Source: an uncultured Prevotella sp. (GTDB lineage Bacteria; Bacteroidota; Bacteroidia; Bacteroidales; Bacteroidaceae). From it: a stretch of 20,581 nucleotides of DNA. Where the stretch lies: assembly GCA_934190685.1 (NCBI GenBank), contig CAKPTK010000026.1, positions 1-20,581 on the forward strand. Reading direction: 5' to 3'. The position numbers were made by a program, and so were the translations under genes. Position 1 is the first letter of the stretch. Each line of letters opens with the position of its first letter. Below the pieces are notes generated by a model. The model was not told the origin of the DNA, searched no databases, and saw only the letters and a list, made by a program, of their open reading frames with translations. Shown here piece by piece: positions 15,156 to 20,581 of the stretch.

Positions 15156-15205
15156 TAACCTTCTGATCCGTAGTCAGATGCTCTATTCAGTTGAGCTACG
15201 GAGCC
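15132..15205 (-). tRNA. tRNA-Arg (anticodon ACG)
   Basis: The minus strand folds into a complete cloverleaf of 74 bases. The 7-bp acceptor stem is GGCTCCG/CGGAGTC (one G-U), with discriminator A and no encoded CCA. The D stem is GCTC/GAGC. The anticodon stem is TCTGA/TCAGA with loop CTACGGA, giving anticodon ACG (read as ICG after deamination) and C at position 32. The T stem is ACGGG/CCCAT, with one C-A mismatch at the second pair. The D loop has TGAATA where TGGATA is usual, and the T loop is TTTGAAT rather than TTCGAAT, so the usual G19-C56 contact appears to be A19-U56. The 3' end faces the mobile-element DNA. Confidence 0.93.
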
Positions 15206-15225
15206 TCATTTCTTAATTGCGAGTG

Positions 15226-15257
15226 CAAAGGTAGGTGTTTTGAACGAAACCGCCAAA
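15226..15257 (-). promoter_or_regulatory. Promoter of tRNA-Arg
   Basis: On the minus strand, TTTG (15257-15254), a 20-base spacer and TACCTTTG (15233-15226) match the Bacteroidota -33/-7 consensus. The -7 element ends 20 bases before the tRNA 5' end. Confidence 0.75.
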
Positions 15258-15387
15258 TTTTTTCTTGACTTTTTTCGAATTATTTTTAATCTACCATTCT
15301 TGACTTTATCATGTCAAACATCGGAGAAAGCCTGTTATCTAGCTTGCAGTCAAAAGATTTTGGCAAATATAGAGTGCGAAATTGGCG

Positions 15388-16146
15388 CTATGATTCTTTT
15401 TCCTCTTTTTTGAGTAAAATACCAGATTTCTCAAATGCGTGCCACATCGAGTGCCGTGCTTCAGGATTATGCCGTTCCACTTCTTGGAACAATCGGGTAA
15501 CATAGTCTCGGTTGCTACTTGATTCATAAGGACAAAGTTTGTCTTGTTTTTCATATTGTCGCAGTTCGGACATTCTTTTGATATCCGACTCCGCCATCAA
15601 ACAGAGCGGCCGAATGATGGTGAGCGGCATTTTTTCAAGTTTCAGTTTGACAGGCATAGTCTCATACCTGCCTTGAAAAAACTGGTTGAGCAGAGCCGTG
15701 TGTATGATATCGTCTTGATGATGACCCAAAGCGATTTTGTTGCACCCTAAGACTTGAGCCTGCTCAAAGATAGTCTTACGGCGATACCACGAACACAGAA
15801 AGCATGGAACCTTGCGCTTGTCGGTGTCAGGGTCGAAATCGGTCTCTTCGATATGTAATGGTATGTTGCACGATTGACAGAATTGTTCCAAATAGCGGGT
15901 GGAGGTGTGGTAGTCTATGTGGCCCATCCGTACATGGAGAGCTTCCACCGTGAATTTGGGCTTCCATATGCGCATGCGTTGAGCGAGCATTTCGGTCAGA
16001 AACAAGGAGTCCTTACCGCCCGACAGAGCAATGAGCACTTTGTCTTCCTCCTCAATCATGGAAAAATCGAACAGAGCCTTGTCAAATTTCTCCCTCAGCT
16101 TTCGTTGAAGCTTTCTTTCTTCTTTTGAAGTTTTCGTCTCTTCCAT
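15388..16146 (-). CDS. ttcA: TtcA-family tRNA 2-thiocytidine biosynthesis protein
   Basis: This 252-residue cytosolic N-type ATP pyrophosphatase (PP-loop) protein has the ATP-binding motif SGGKDS at 42-47, GHHQDD at 141-146, a CxxC at Cys115/Cys118 in PCFLCSWYRRK, and another Cys205 in KLCPYESS. This is the layout of TtcA, where three cysteines hold a 4Fe-4S cluster; an additional CQSC lies at 90-93. TtcA adenylates C32 of certain tRNAs and replaces its oxygen with sulfur. It is shorter than the E. coli enzyme (about 310 residues), lacking N- and C-terminal extensions. It is the last gene of a leftward operon: its ATG comes one base after the TGA of the DUF486 gene. A related TtuA/TtcA-group specificity cannot be excluded. 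The neighbouring tRNA-Arg(ACG) carries C32, a known TtcA target type in E. coli. Confidence 0.82.
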   Translation of the reverse strand: MEETKTSKEERKLQRKLREKFDKALFDFSMIEEEDKVLIALSGGKDSLFLTEMLAQRMRIWKPKFTVEALHVRMGHIDYHTSTRYLEQFCQSCNIPLHIEETDFDPDTDKRKVPCFLCSWYRRKTIFEQAQVLGCNKIALGHHQDDIIHTALLNQFFQGRYETMPVKLKLEKMPLTIIRPLCLMAESDIKRMSELRQYEKQDKLCPYESSSNRDYVTRLFQEVERHNPEARHSMWHAFEKSGILLKKEEKES

Positions 16147-16147
16147 A

Positions 16148-16516
16148 TCATTTCATAAATACGAGATATACAGCGCAGACAAGGAGGAGGAAAGCCAGTA
16201 TGTGATTCCAATGAAGACTTTGTCCTTGAAACAAGATGTTGGCCATAACTGCGAACACACACAAACTGATGCACTCTTGGATGACCTTGAGTTGAACCAA
16301 TGTAAAAGGACCGCCATTGCCGGCGAATCCCATTCGGTTGGCAGGCACTTGGCAGCAGTATTCAAAAAAGGCAATGCCCCAAGAGAAAGCTATGACTCCG
16401 ATTATAGGCCAAGCCTTGCTGACGCCGGAAACTTGAAGCCGTAAATGGCCATACCAGGCCAAAGTCATAAAAATGTTGCTCAAGACGAGCAACAGAATCG
16501 TATATAATCCGTTCAT
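16148..16516 (-). CDS. DUF486 (DMT-type) small membrane protein
   Basis: This 122-residue protein has four predicted membrane segments (about 4-22, 35-52, 80-98 and 104-121) and the hallmark stretch FEYCCQVPANRMG followed by FTLVQLKVIQE, typical of the DUF486 / PF04342 family, small relatives of drug/metabolite transporters. The substrate is unknown. The length is normal for the family. It starts 15 bases after rlmH ends and abuts ttcA, so the four genes are probably co-transcribed. The context suggests no specific link to tRNA or rRNA modification beyond operon membership. Confidence 0.85.
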   Translation of the reverse strand: MNGLYTILLLVLSNIFMTLAWYGHLRLQVSGVSKAWPIIGVIAFSWGIAFFEYCCQVPANRMGFAGNGGPFTLVQLKVIQECISLCVFAVMANILFQGQSLHWNHILAFLLLVCAVYLVFMK

Positions 16517-16531
16517 GAGTAGTGATGTTTT

Positions 16532-17002
16532 TCATTCATGATGATAGGGTTCGCCTTTGATGATGGTGCAGGCACGATAAAGCTGTTCCACAAATATGAG
16601 GCGTACCATTTGATGGGAAAAGGTCATCTTCGATAACGATATCTTGTCGTTGGCTCGTTGGTAGACGGCTTCAGAGAATCCATATGGTCCACCTATTATA
16701 TATAAGATTCGGCGAGATGTCTGTTGTTTCTTTTCCAACCAAGCGGCATACTCGATGCTGCGCATTTCTTTCCCGTGTTCGTCAAGCAAAACAACGGTGT
16801 CTGAAGGTTGGACCAATTTCAATATCATTTCTCCCTCAGCCGTTTTTTGCTGTTCCTCAGTCAGTTTCTTCGTGTTTTTAAGTTCGGGAATGGTGATGAT
16901 GTCGAATGGCATATAATGGCCAATACGTTCGACATAGTCTTTGATACCAGCGACAAAATGCTTGTTGACTGTCTTGCCAACGAGAATGAGTGTTGTTTTC
17001 AT
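16532..17002 (-). CDS. rlmH: 23S rRNA (pseudouridine1915-N3)-methyltransferase RlmH
   Basis: This 156-residue SPOUT-class methyltransferase methylates pseudouridine 1915 in helix 69 of 23S rRNA, acting on the assembled 70S ribosome as a homodimer. Family marks are MKTTLILVGKT at the N-terminus, the SAM-binding knot loop IGGPYGFSE (103-111), the conserved LSKMTFSHQMVRLIFVEQLY (123-142), and a C-terminus ending KGEPYHHE with the essential Tyr-His. Full length. The ATG overlaps the TGA of the upstream DUF4491 gene by four bases (ATGA), implying translational coupling. It is very well conserved and the surest call in the window. Confidence 0.96.
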   Translation of the reverse strand: MKTTLILVGKTVNKHFVAGIKDYVERIGHYMPFDIITIPELKNTKKLTEEQQKTAEGEMILKLVQPSDTVVLLDEHGKEMRSIEYAAWLEKKQQTSRRILYIIGGPYGFSEAVYQRANDKISLSKMTFSHQMVRLIFVEQLYRACTIIKGEPYHHE

Positions 17003-17301
17003 TTGTAATCATCCTTTCTTTTGGGGTTCATCGGAAACCATCCCTTTTTGACGCGTTGTTTCTGCTCGAACAGTTCGCCGATAGACCAAAGGAGAGATGC
17101 ACCGAGCACCCCCAGCAATGCCGACCAGAAAACATCAGCAACAAAGAGGGCAGAACAGATGCTCAACACTCCCAGCAACAGAAAAATCCACCAAGGTTTG
17201 GTGCCGAAATAATATTCCGTCCTTATGACAATAGGATGGAAGGCACCGATAATCAAAAAAGTAGACAAGGCGATAAACAGCCCCTTGAAATATATTTCCA
17301 T
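16999..17301 (-). CDS. DUF4491 family small membrane protein
   Basis: This 100-residue protein starts MEIYFKGLFIALSTFLIIG and has three hydrophobic segments (about 5-19, 33-48 and 53-70), a conserved HPIVIRTEYYFG after the first, and a basic cytoplasmic tail (KKGWFPMNPKRKDDYK). This matches DUF4491, a family of unknown function common in Bacteroidota and some Firmicutes and often next to rlmH. The frame is open further upstream to 17418, but that extension covers the promoter and is rich in Cys/Ser without membrane character, so the ATG at 17301 is preferred. That ATG lies only four bases after the -7 element, leaving almost no leader. First gene of the leftward operon. Confidence 0.82.
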   Translation of the reverse strand: MEIYFKGLFIALSTFLIIGAFHPIVIRTEYYFGTKPWWIFLLLGVLSICSALFVADVFWSALLGVLGASLLWSIGELFEQKQRVKKGWFPMNPKRKDDYK

Positions 17302-17305
17302 AGCG

Positions 17306-17336
17306 CAAAGGTAGTGCAAATCGAAGACAATACAAA
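17306..17336 (-). promoter_or_regulatory. Promoter of the DUF4491-rlmH-DUF486-ttcA operon
   Basis: On the minus strand, TTTG (17336-17333), a 19-base spacer and TACCTTTG (17313-17306) fit the Bacteroidota consensus exactly. The start codon at 17301 follows four bases after the -7 element, implying a leaderless or nearly leaderless transcript. Most of the element is duplicated at 17395-17425. Confidence 0.7.
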
Positions 17337-17337
17337 A
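17307..17337. repeat. 31-base direct repeat, copy 1 (contains promoter)
   Basis: The sequence from aaaggtagtg to acaatacaaaa recurs exactly 88 bases away at 17395-17425. This copy carries the leftward -33/-7 promoter of the DUF4491 operon. Confidence 0.9.
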
Positions 17338-17394
17338 TAAAAGGGAACTTGTTTCGCTTTTATTTTTATTGTTGAGATGTAGCCTACATTCTGT

Positions 17395-17425
17395 AAAGGT
17401 AGTGCAAATCGAAGACAATACAAAA
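17395..17425. repeat. 31-base direct repeat, copy 2
   Basis: This is an exact copy of 17307-17337. The flanking base differs, so its leftward -7 element reads TACCTTTA instead of TACCTTTG. It may be a weakened second promoter about 90 bases upstream of the operon start. It lies just upstream of the rightward promoter of the mutase gene. Confidence 0.9.
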
Positions 17426-17442
17426 AAGTTTTACTAAAATAA

Positions 17443-17473
17443 TTTGTTTTTTCAATGAAAAGACTTATCTTTG
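17443..17473 (+). promoter_or_regulatory. Promoter of the phosphohexomutase gene
   Basis: TTTG at 17443-17446, a 19-base spacer and TATCTTTG at 17466-17473 match the Bacteroidota consensus perfectly. The ATG at 17498 follows after 24 bases, giving a short AT-rich leader. Confidence 0.85.
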
Positions 17474-17497
17474 CAACACAATCAACATTTAAGCATT

Positions 17498-19243
17498 ATG
17501 GAAAACAATCAAGAACTCATCTCCCAATGTGTTGCCAACGCCCAGCAAGGGCTCACTCCGGCTTTTGACGCAGACACACAAAAAGCAGTGAAGGAAATGA
17601 TAGAAGCTGATGACAAGACTAATTTGATCGAAAGTTTCTACAAGGATTTGGAATTTGGAACCGGTGGACTTCGCGGCATCATGGGCGCGGGATCCAACAG
17701 AATGAATATCTATACAGTAGGTTTGGCCACGCAAGGTTTTGCAAACTATCTCAAGAAGAATTTCGCCGACCGCAAGCAGATTTCTGTGGTCGTTTGTCAT
17801 GACTGCCGAAACAACAGTCGTCTTTTTGCAGAGACGGTAGCTGACATTTTCTCTGCCAACGGTATCAAGGTGTATCTTTTTGATGATATGCGCCCGACAC
17901 CAGAGTGCTCGTTTGCCATTCGTCATCTCGGATGCCAAAGTGGCGTGAACATCACGGCCTCCCACAATCCTCGTGAGTACAATGGCTACAAAGCCTATTG
18001 GGAAGACGGTGCCCAAGTGCTCGCACCACATGATACGGGTATCATCGACGAGGTGAACAAAGTGAAGGTTGAGGATGTGAAATTTAAGGGCAATAAAGAA
18101 CTTATCCAAATCATTGGCGAAGAAATCGACAAGGTGTATCTTGAGAAAATCAAGACTTTGTCCATTGACCCTGAAGTCATCAGCCGCCAAAAAGACCTCA
18201 AGATTGTCTACACACCTCTTCACGGAACAGGCATGATGCTGATTCCTCGTTCGTTGAAACTTTGGGGATTCGAAAATGTACATTGTGTGAAGGAACAGAT
18301 GGTGAAAAGTGGCGACTTCCCAACGGTGAAGAGTCCAAACCCAGAGAACGGTGAGGCACTGACTCTGGCCCTTCGTGATGCCAAGGAAATCGATGCGGAC
18401 ATTGTGATGGCTTCCGACCCGGATGCAGACCGTGTGGGTATGGCTTGCAAAAACGACAAGGGAGAATGGATTCTCATCAATGGCAACCAAACCTGCTTGC
18501 TCTTCCTCTATTACATTATAACCAACCGTCAAAAGAAAGGACTGATGAAGCCGACAGACTTCATTGTGAAGACGATTGTGACCACAGAGGTGATTCGTAA
18601 AATAGCAGAAAAGCAGCATATTGAGATGCGCGACTGTTATACAGGTTTCAAATGGATTGCCCGTGAAATACGCCTTTCTGAAGGCAAACAGCAATATATC
18701 GGTGGTGGAGAGGAAAGCTACGGATTCTTGGCAGAAGACTTTGTACGTGACAAGGATGCTGTTTCCGCTTGCTCACTGCTCGCTGAGATTTGCGCCTATG
18801 CAAAAGATCAGGGTAAGTCGCTCTATGACTTGTTGATGGACATATATCTTGAGTATGGATTCTCCAAGGAGTTTACGGTCAACGTGGTTCGTCCCGGCAA
18901 AACTGGTGCAGATGAAATCAAGCAGATGATGACTGATTTCCGCAACAACCCTCCGAAGGAGTTGGGTGGCAGCAAGATTGTGCTTTGGAAAGACTATCAG
19001 ACGCTTGAGGCTACAGACGCTCAAGGCAACAAGACAAAGCTTGCCATGCCGGAGACGAGCAATGTGCTGCAGTGGTTCTGCAATGATGATACCAAGGTGA
19101 GCGTACGTCCATCAGGCACAGAGCCCAAGATTAAGTTCTACATCGAGGTGAAAGGCACGATGAAATGCGCCGGATGTTATGAACGTTGTGACAAAGAAGC
19201 AAACGAGAAGATTGCTGCCATCAAGCAGAGTCTTCATCTTTAA
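17498..19243 (+). CDS. Phosphoglucomutase/phosphomannomutase (alpha-D-phosphohexomutase, PGM2/PgcA type)
   Basis: This 581-residue cytosolic enzyme interconverts hexose 1- and 6-phosphates through a phosphoserine, feeding glycolysis and sugar-nucleotide synthesis. All four active-site loops are present: TASHNP with catalytic Ser155, the metal-binding DPDADRVG (Asp307, Asp309, Asp311), the sugar-specificity loop GGGEESYG (402-409), and the phosphate-binding RPSGTEPK (537-544). The N-terminal GTGGLRGIMGAGSNRMN is typical of the PGM2 / B. subtilis PgcA subgroup, and the length agrees with it. Glucose versus mannose preference cannot be settled; the GEES loop is typical of glucose-active members. 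The start at ATG 17498 is preferred over a TTG at 17471, which lies inside the promoter. Monocistronic: own promoter upstream, terminator at 19318-19353. Confidence 0.93.
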   Translation: MENNQELISQCVANAQQGLTPAFDADTQKAVKEMIEADDKTNLIESFYKDLEFGTGGLRGIMGAGSNRMNIYTVGLATQGFANYLKKNFADRKQISVVVCHDCRNNSRLFAETVADIFSANGIKVYLFDDMRPTPECSFAIRHLGCQSGVNITASHNPREYNGYKAYWEDGAQVLAPHDTGIIDEVNKVKVEDVKFKGNKELIQIIGEEIDKVYLEKIKTLSIDPEVISRQKDLKIVYTPLHGTGMMLIPRSLKLWGFENVHCVKEQMVKSGDFPTVKSPNPENGEALTLALRDAKEIDADIVMASDPDADRVGMACKNDKGEWILINGNQTCLLFLYYIITNRQKKGLMKPTDFIVKTIVTTEVIRKIAEKQHIEMRDCYTGFKWIAREIRLSEGKQQYIGGGEESYGFLAEDFVRDKDAVSACSLLAEICAYAKDQGKSLYDLLMDIYLEYGFSKEFTVNVVRPGKTGADEIKQMMTDFRNNPPKELGGSKIVLWKDYQTLEATDAQGNKTKLAMPETSNVLQWFCNDDTKVSVRPSGTEPKIKFYIEVKGTMKCAGCYERCDKEANEKIAAIKQSLHL

Positions 19244-19275
19244 AAATATTTCTGATTGTAATTAAGCTGAATCCT

Positions 19276-19292
19276 GCCAGTTTTTAACTGGC
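19276..19292. other. Perfect small hairpin in the 3' leader-out of the mutase gene
   Basis: GCCAGTT, a three-T loop, and AACTGGC form a perfect 7-bp stem. It lies between the stop codon and the terminator. It could stabilise the mRNA 3' end or be a protein-binding palindrome; nothing decides between these. Confidence 0.4.
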
Positions 19293-19317
19293 CTACCAAT
19301 TAAAACGGTTTTTACCG

Positions 19318-19353
19318 AAAGCGCATCCATCTGTGAAGATGAATGCGCTTTTT
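19318..19353 (+). terminator. Rho-independent terminator of the phosphohexomutase gene
   Basis: The stem AAAGCGCAT-C-CATCT pairs with AGATG-A-ATGCGCTTT around a GTGA loop, about 14 pairs with one internal mismatch, and ends in five T residues (19349-19353). It lies 75 bases after the stop codon. A-rich sequence on its other side could make it weakly bidirectional, but no gene needs it on that side. Confidence 0.85.
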
Positions 19354-19429
19354 CAATATATGCATCTCGGTTTTGACGCTATATTTACAAAAACAACACC
19401 CCTAAAACATCATATTTTTTGACTTTTTC

Positions 19430-19460
19430 TTGATAGTCTCAATATTTAATGTTATATTTG
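19430..19460 (+). promoter_or_regulatory. Promoter of the AraC-type gene
   Basis: TATATTTG at 19453-19460 is a good -7 element; TTG at 19430-19432 lies 20 bases upstream. The ATG at 19494 follows 33 bases later, with a GGAG (19472-19475) a little far for a Shine-Dalgarno. Confidence 0.65.
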
Positions 19461-19493
19461 CGCATTGAATCGGAGATTTAAATAGCTGAAACT

Positions 19494-19949
19494 ATGGCAA
19501 AGTATAATATTACGGAAAAAAAGGACAAGAACGCCGCTTATCGCAGTCTTGTCAGTCCTGAACTGATGGATGAGTTGAAAGGGAAAATCTTGAACATCAT
19601 CCTCATACAAAAAAAGTACAAGGACAAGGATTATTCAGCCAAACAGTTAGCAGAAGACTTGGGGACAAACACACGCTATATCTCTGCTGTGGTGAATGTG
19701 AAGTTTCACATGAACTACACCTCGTTTGTCAACAAATATCGTATAGAGGAAGCAATGACGCTTCTTGTTGACAAACGATATCGTGATTTGAATATGGAAG
19801 ACATCAGCGACATGGTAGGTTTTGCCAACAGACAGTCGTTTTATGCCTCTTTCTTCAAATTCAACGGCATTACACCGAGAGAATATAAGCTTAAACACCA
19901 GGCCTCAGATTCGACAACAAGCAAGTCTAAGAAGAAGAATGAAGATTGA
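19494..19949 (+). CDS. Stand-alone AraC-type DNA-binding protein
   Basis: This 151-residue protein consists almost entirely of the AraC/XylS DNA-binding domain (about 40-135). The first helix-turn-helix is YSAKQLAEDLGTNTRYISAV and the second MEDISDMVGFANRQSFYASF, followed by the conserved FFKFNGITPREYK signature. The N-terminus is a short charged helix and the C-terminus a Ser/Lys tail. There is no ligand-binding, receiver or membrane sensor domain, unlike typical AraC proteins (about 280-300 residues) or the Bacteroidota hybrid regulators. Its input could therefore be its own level or an unknown partner. It is followed after three bases by the M49-type peptidase gene, so the two are probably co-transcribed. 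Target genes cannot be told from the window. Confidence 0.85.
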   Translation: MAKYNITEKKDKNAAYRSLVSPELMDELKGKILNIILIQKKYKDKDYSAKQLAEDLGTNTRYISAVVNVKFHMNYTSFVNKYRIEEAMTLLVDKRYRDLNMEDISDMVGFANRQSFYASFFKFNGITPREYKLKHQASDSTTSKSKKKNED

Positions 19950-19952
19950 TTT

Positions 19953-20581
19953 ATGACAACAGAAATAGACAGTTTCAAATATAGTGACGAACGTTTCGCC
20001 GACCTGCAGATGTTGCGCTACAGGTTGAACGGATTCGAAAACTTGACTTTGAAACAAAAAAAATATGTGTATTGCCTCTCTGAAGCGACGCTTTGGGGAA
20101 GAGACATTACATTCGACCAGTTTGGCAAATACAATTTACGTATCAGAAAAACACTGGAAGCTATATACCAACACTATGAAGGTGACAGGGCGACTAAAGA
20201 CTTCAAAGCCTTGGAGGTCTATCTCAAGCGTGTGTGGTTTTCTAATGGAATTTATCATCACTATGGATGCGAGAAGTTTTCACCGGAATTTGGCGAAGAC
20301 TTCTTTTGTGTTGTTGTGAAATCGATTCCCGAACGATTTCTTCCTTTGAAGGACAACGAAATTCCGGAGCAGTTGTGCGAGGAGTTGTGCCCTGCCATAT
20401 TTGACGCGACCGTGCTGCCCAAAAGAGTGAACAAGGCAGACGGCGAGGACCTAGTAATGACCTCGGCGTGCAACTATTATGAGAATGTTACACAGAAAGA
20501 GGCTGAAGCCTATTATAGCGCAAAAAAAACAGGTTGCCAACATGAGCCTTCATGGGGATTGAACTCCAAACTTGTCAAGCT
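19953..20581 (+). CDS. Dipeptidyl-peptidase III-like (peptidase family M49), N-terminal part
   Basis: The ATG at 19953, three bases after the stop of the AraC-type gene, opens a frame that runs through the right edge (about 209 residues). Stretches such as DERFADLQMLRYRLNGFENL, LKQKKYVYCLSEATLWGRDI, FDQFGKYNLRIRKTLEAIY and LKRVWFSNGIYHHYGCEKF resemble the N-terminal half of Bacteroidota M49 dipeptidyl-peptidase III-like proteins (about 650-700 residues), zinc exopeptidases releasing dipeptides. The defining HExxGH zinc motif lies beyond the window, so the catalytic call is by N-terminal resemblance only. No signal peptide is present, suggesting a cytosolic enzyme. Some relatives are labelled dihydrofolate reductase in databases, apparently by annotation carry-over. 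Confidence 0.75.
   Translation, partial: MTTEIDSFKYSDERFADLQMLRYRLNGFENLTLKQKKYVYCLSEATLWGRDITFDQFGKYNLRIRKTLEAIYQHYEGDRATKDFKALEVYLKRVWFSNGIYHHYGCEKFSPEFGEDFFCVVVKSIPERFLPLKDNEIPEQLCEELCPAIFDATVLPKRVNKADGEDLVMTSACNYYENVTQKEAEAYYSAKKTGCQHEPSWGLNSKLVK

Noticed and set aside
17302..17418. 39-residue N-terminal extension of the DUF4491 protein.
   Set aside because: It covers the consensus promoter and one copy of the 31-base repeat and shows no membrane or family similarity.
17307..17425. CRISPR-like repeat pair.
   Set aside because: There are only two copies, spaced 57 bases apart edge to edge, containing a promoter and with no cas genes; it is a simple duplication. No CRISPR array was seen anywhere in the window.
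17471..17497. TTG start nine codons upstream for the phosphohexomutase.
   Set aside because: The TTG is part of the -7 element TATCTTTG, so it would lie upstream of or at the transcription start; the ATG at 17498 has a normal leader.
17489..18694. A 401-residue open frame on the minus strand.
   Set aside because: It is wholly antisense to the phosphohexomutase gene, whose four catalytic motifs are intact; its translation is rich in His, Cys and Phe and lacks recognisable domains.

Overview
The window looks like chromosome of a Bacteroidota bacterium, most likely Prevotella-like. The basis is promoters of the TTTG-N19/20-TAnnTTTG type, weak Shine-Dalgarno sequences, and a set of housekeeping genes typical of that phylum (DUF4491, RlmH, DUF486, TtcA-like, PgcA-type phosphohexomutase, M49 peptidase). 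No species call is possible from the sequence alone.

Left part (1 to about 15.1 kb): the accessory end of a mobile element, either an integrative conjugative element or a prophage. After two leftward fragments of unknown genes (1-155 and 163-615), about 14 kb on the plus strand is the wreck or mosaic of giant 'polyvalent' proteins, the multidomain proteins carried by phages and conjugative elements and thought to be delivered with their DNA. Read across frame breaks, the order is: PBECR2-like nuclease-fold domain, Ser/Asn-rich linker, DdrB/ParB-like domain, LPD3-like domain and zincin; then a second PBECR-like domain and linker; then a second copy of the ParB-LPD3-zincin block that continues into a long linker, an SNF2-type helicase, an adenine-methyltransferase-like domain, a second zincin, a kinase-like domain and a third zincin motif, where the gene is cut off at about 14634. 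The ParB-to-zincin block is a tandem repeat with a 3340-base period. About 2.69 kb of it appears identical, while its upstream edge is diverged. At least four frame changes and one premature stop split the chain into separate open frames. A well-composed 136-residue frame (8026-8436) lies entirely inside the largest gene and is the most interesting candidate for an unannotated overlapping gene. A decayed copy of one conserved polyvalent motif lies next to the tRNA.

Boundary: a leftward tRNA-Arg(ACG) at 15132-15205, with its own promoter and terminator. Its 3' end faces the mobile DNA, as expected if the element integrated at this tRNA; the att repeat cannot be seen in the window.

Right part (15.2-20.6 kb): ordinary chromosome. 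A compact leftward operon (DUF4491, rlmH, DUF486 membrane protein, ttcA-like) is divergent from a rightward phosphoglucomutase/phosphomannomutase gene. Then come a stand-alone AraC-type DNA-binding protein and, three bases after its stop, the start of an M49 dipeptidyl-peptidase III-like gene that runs off the right edge.
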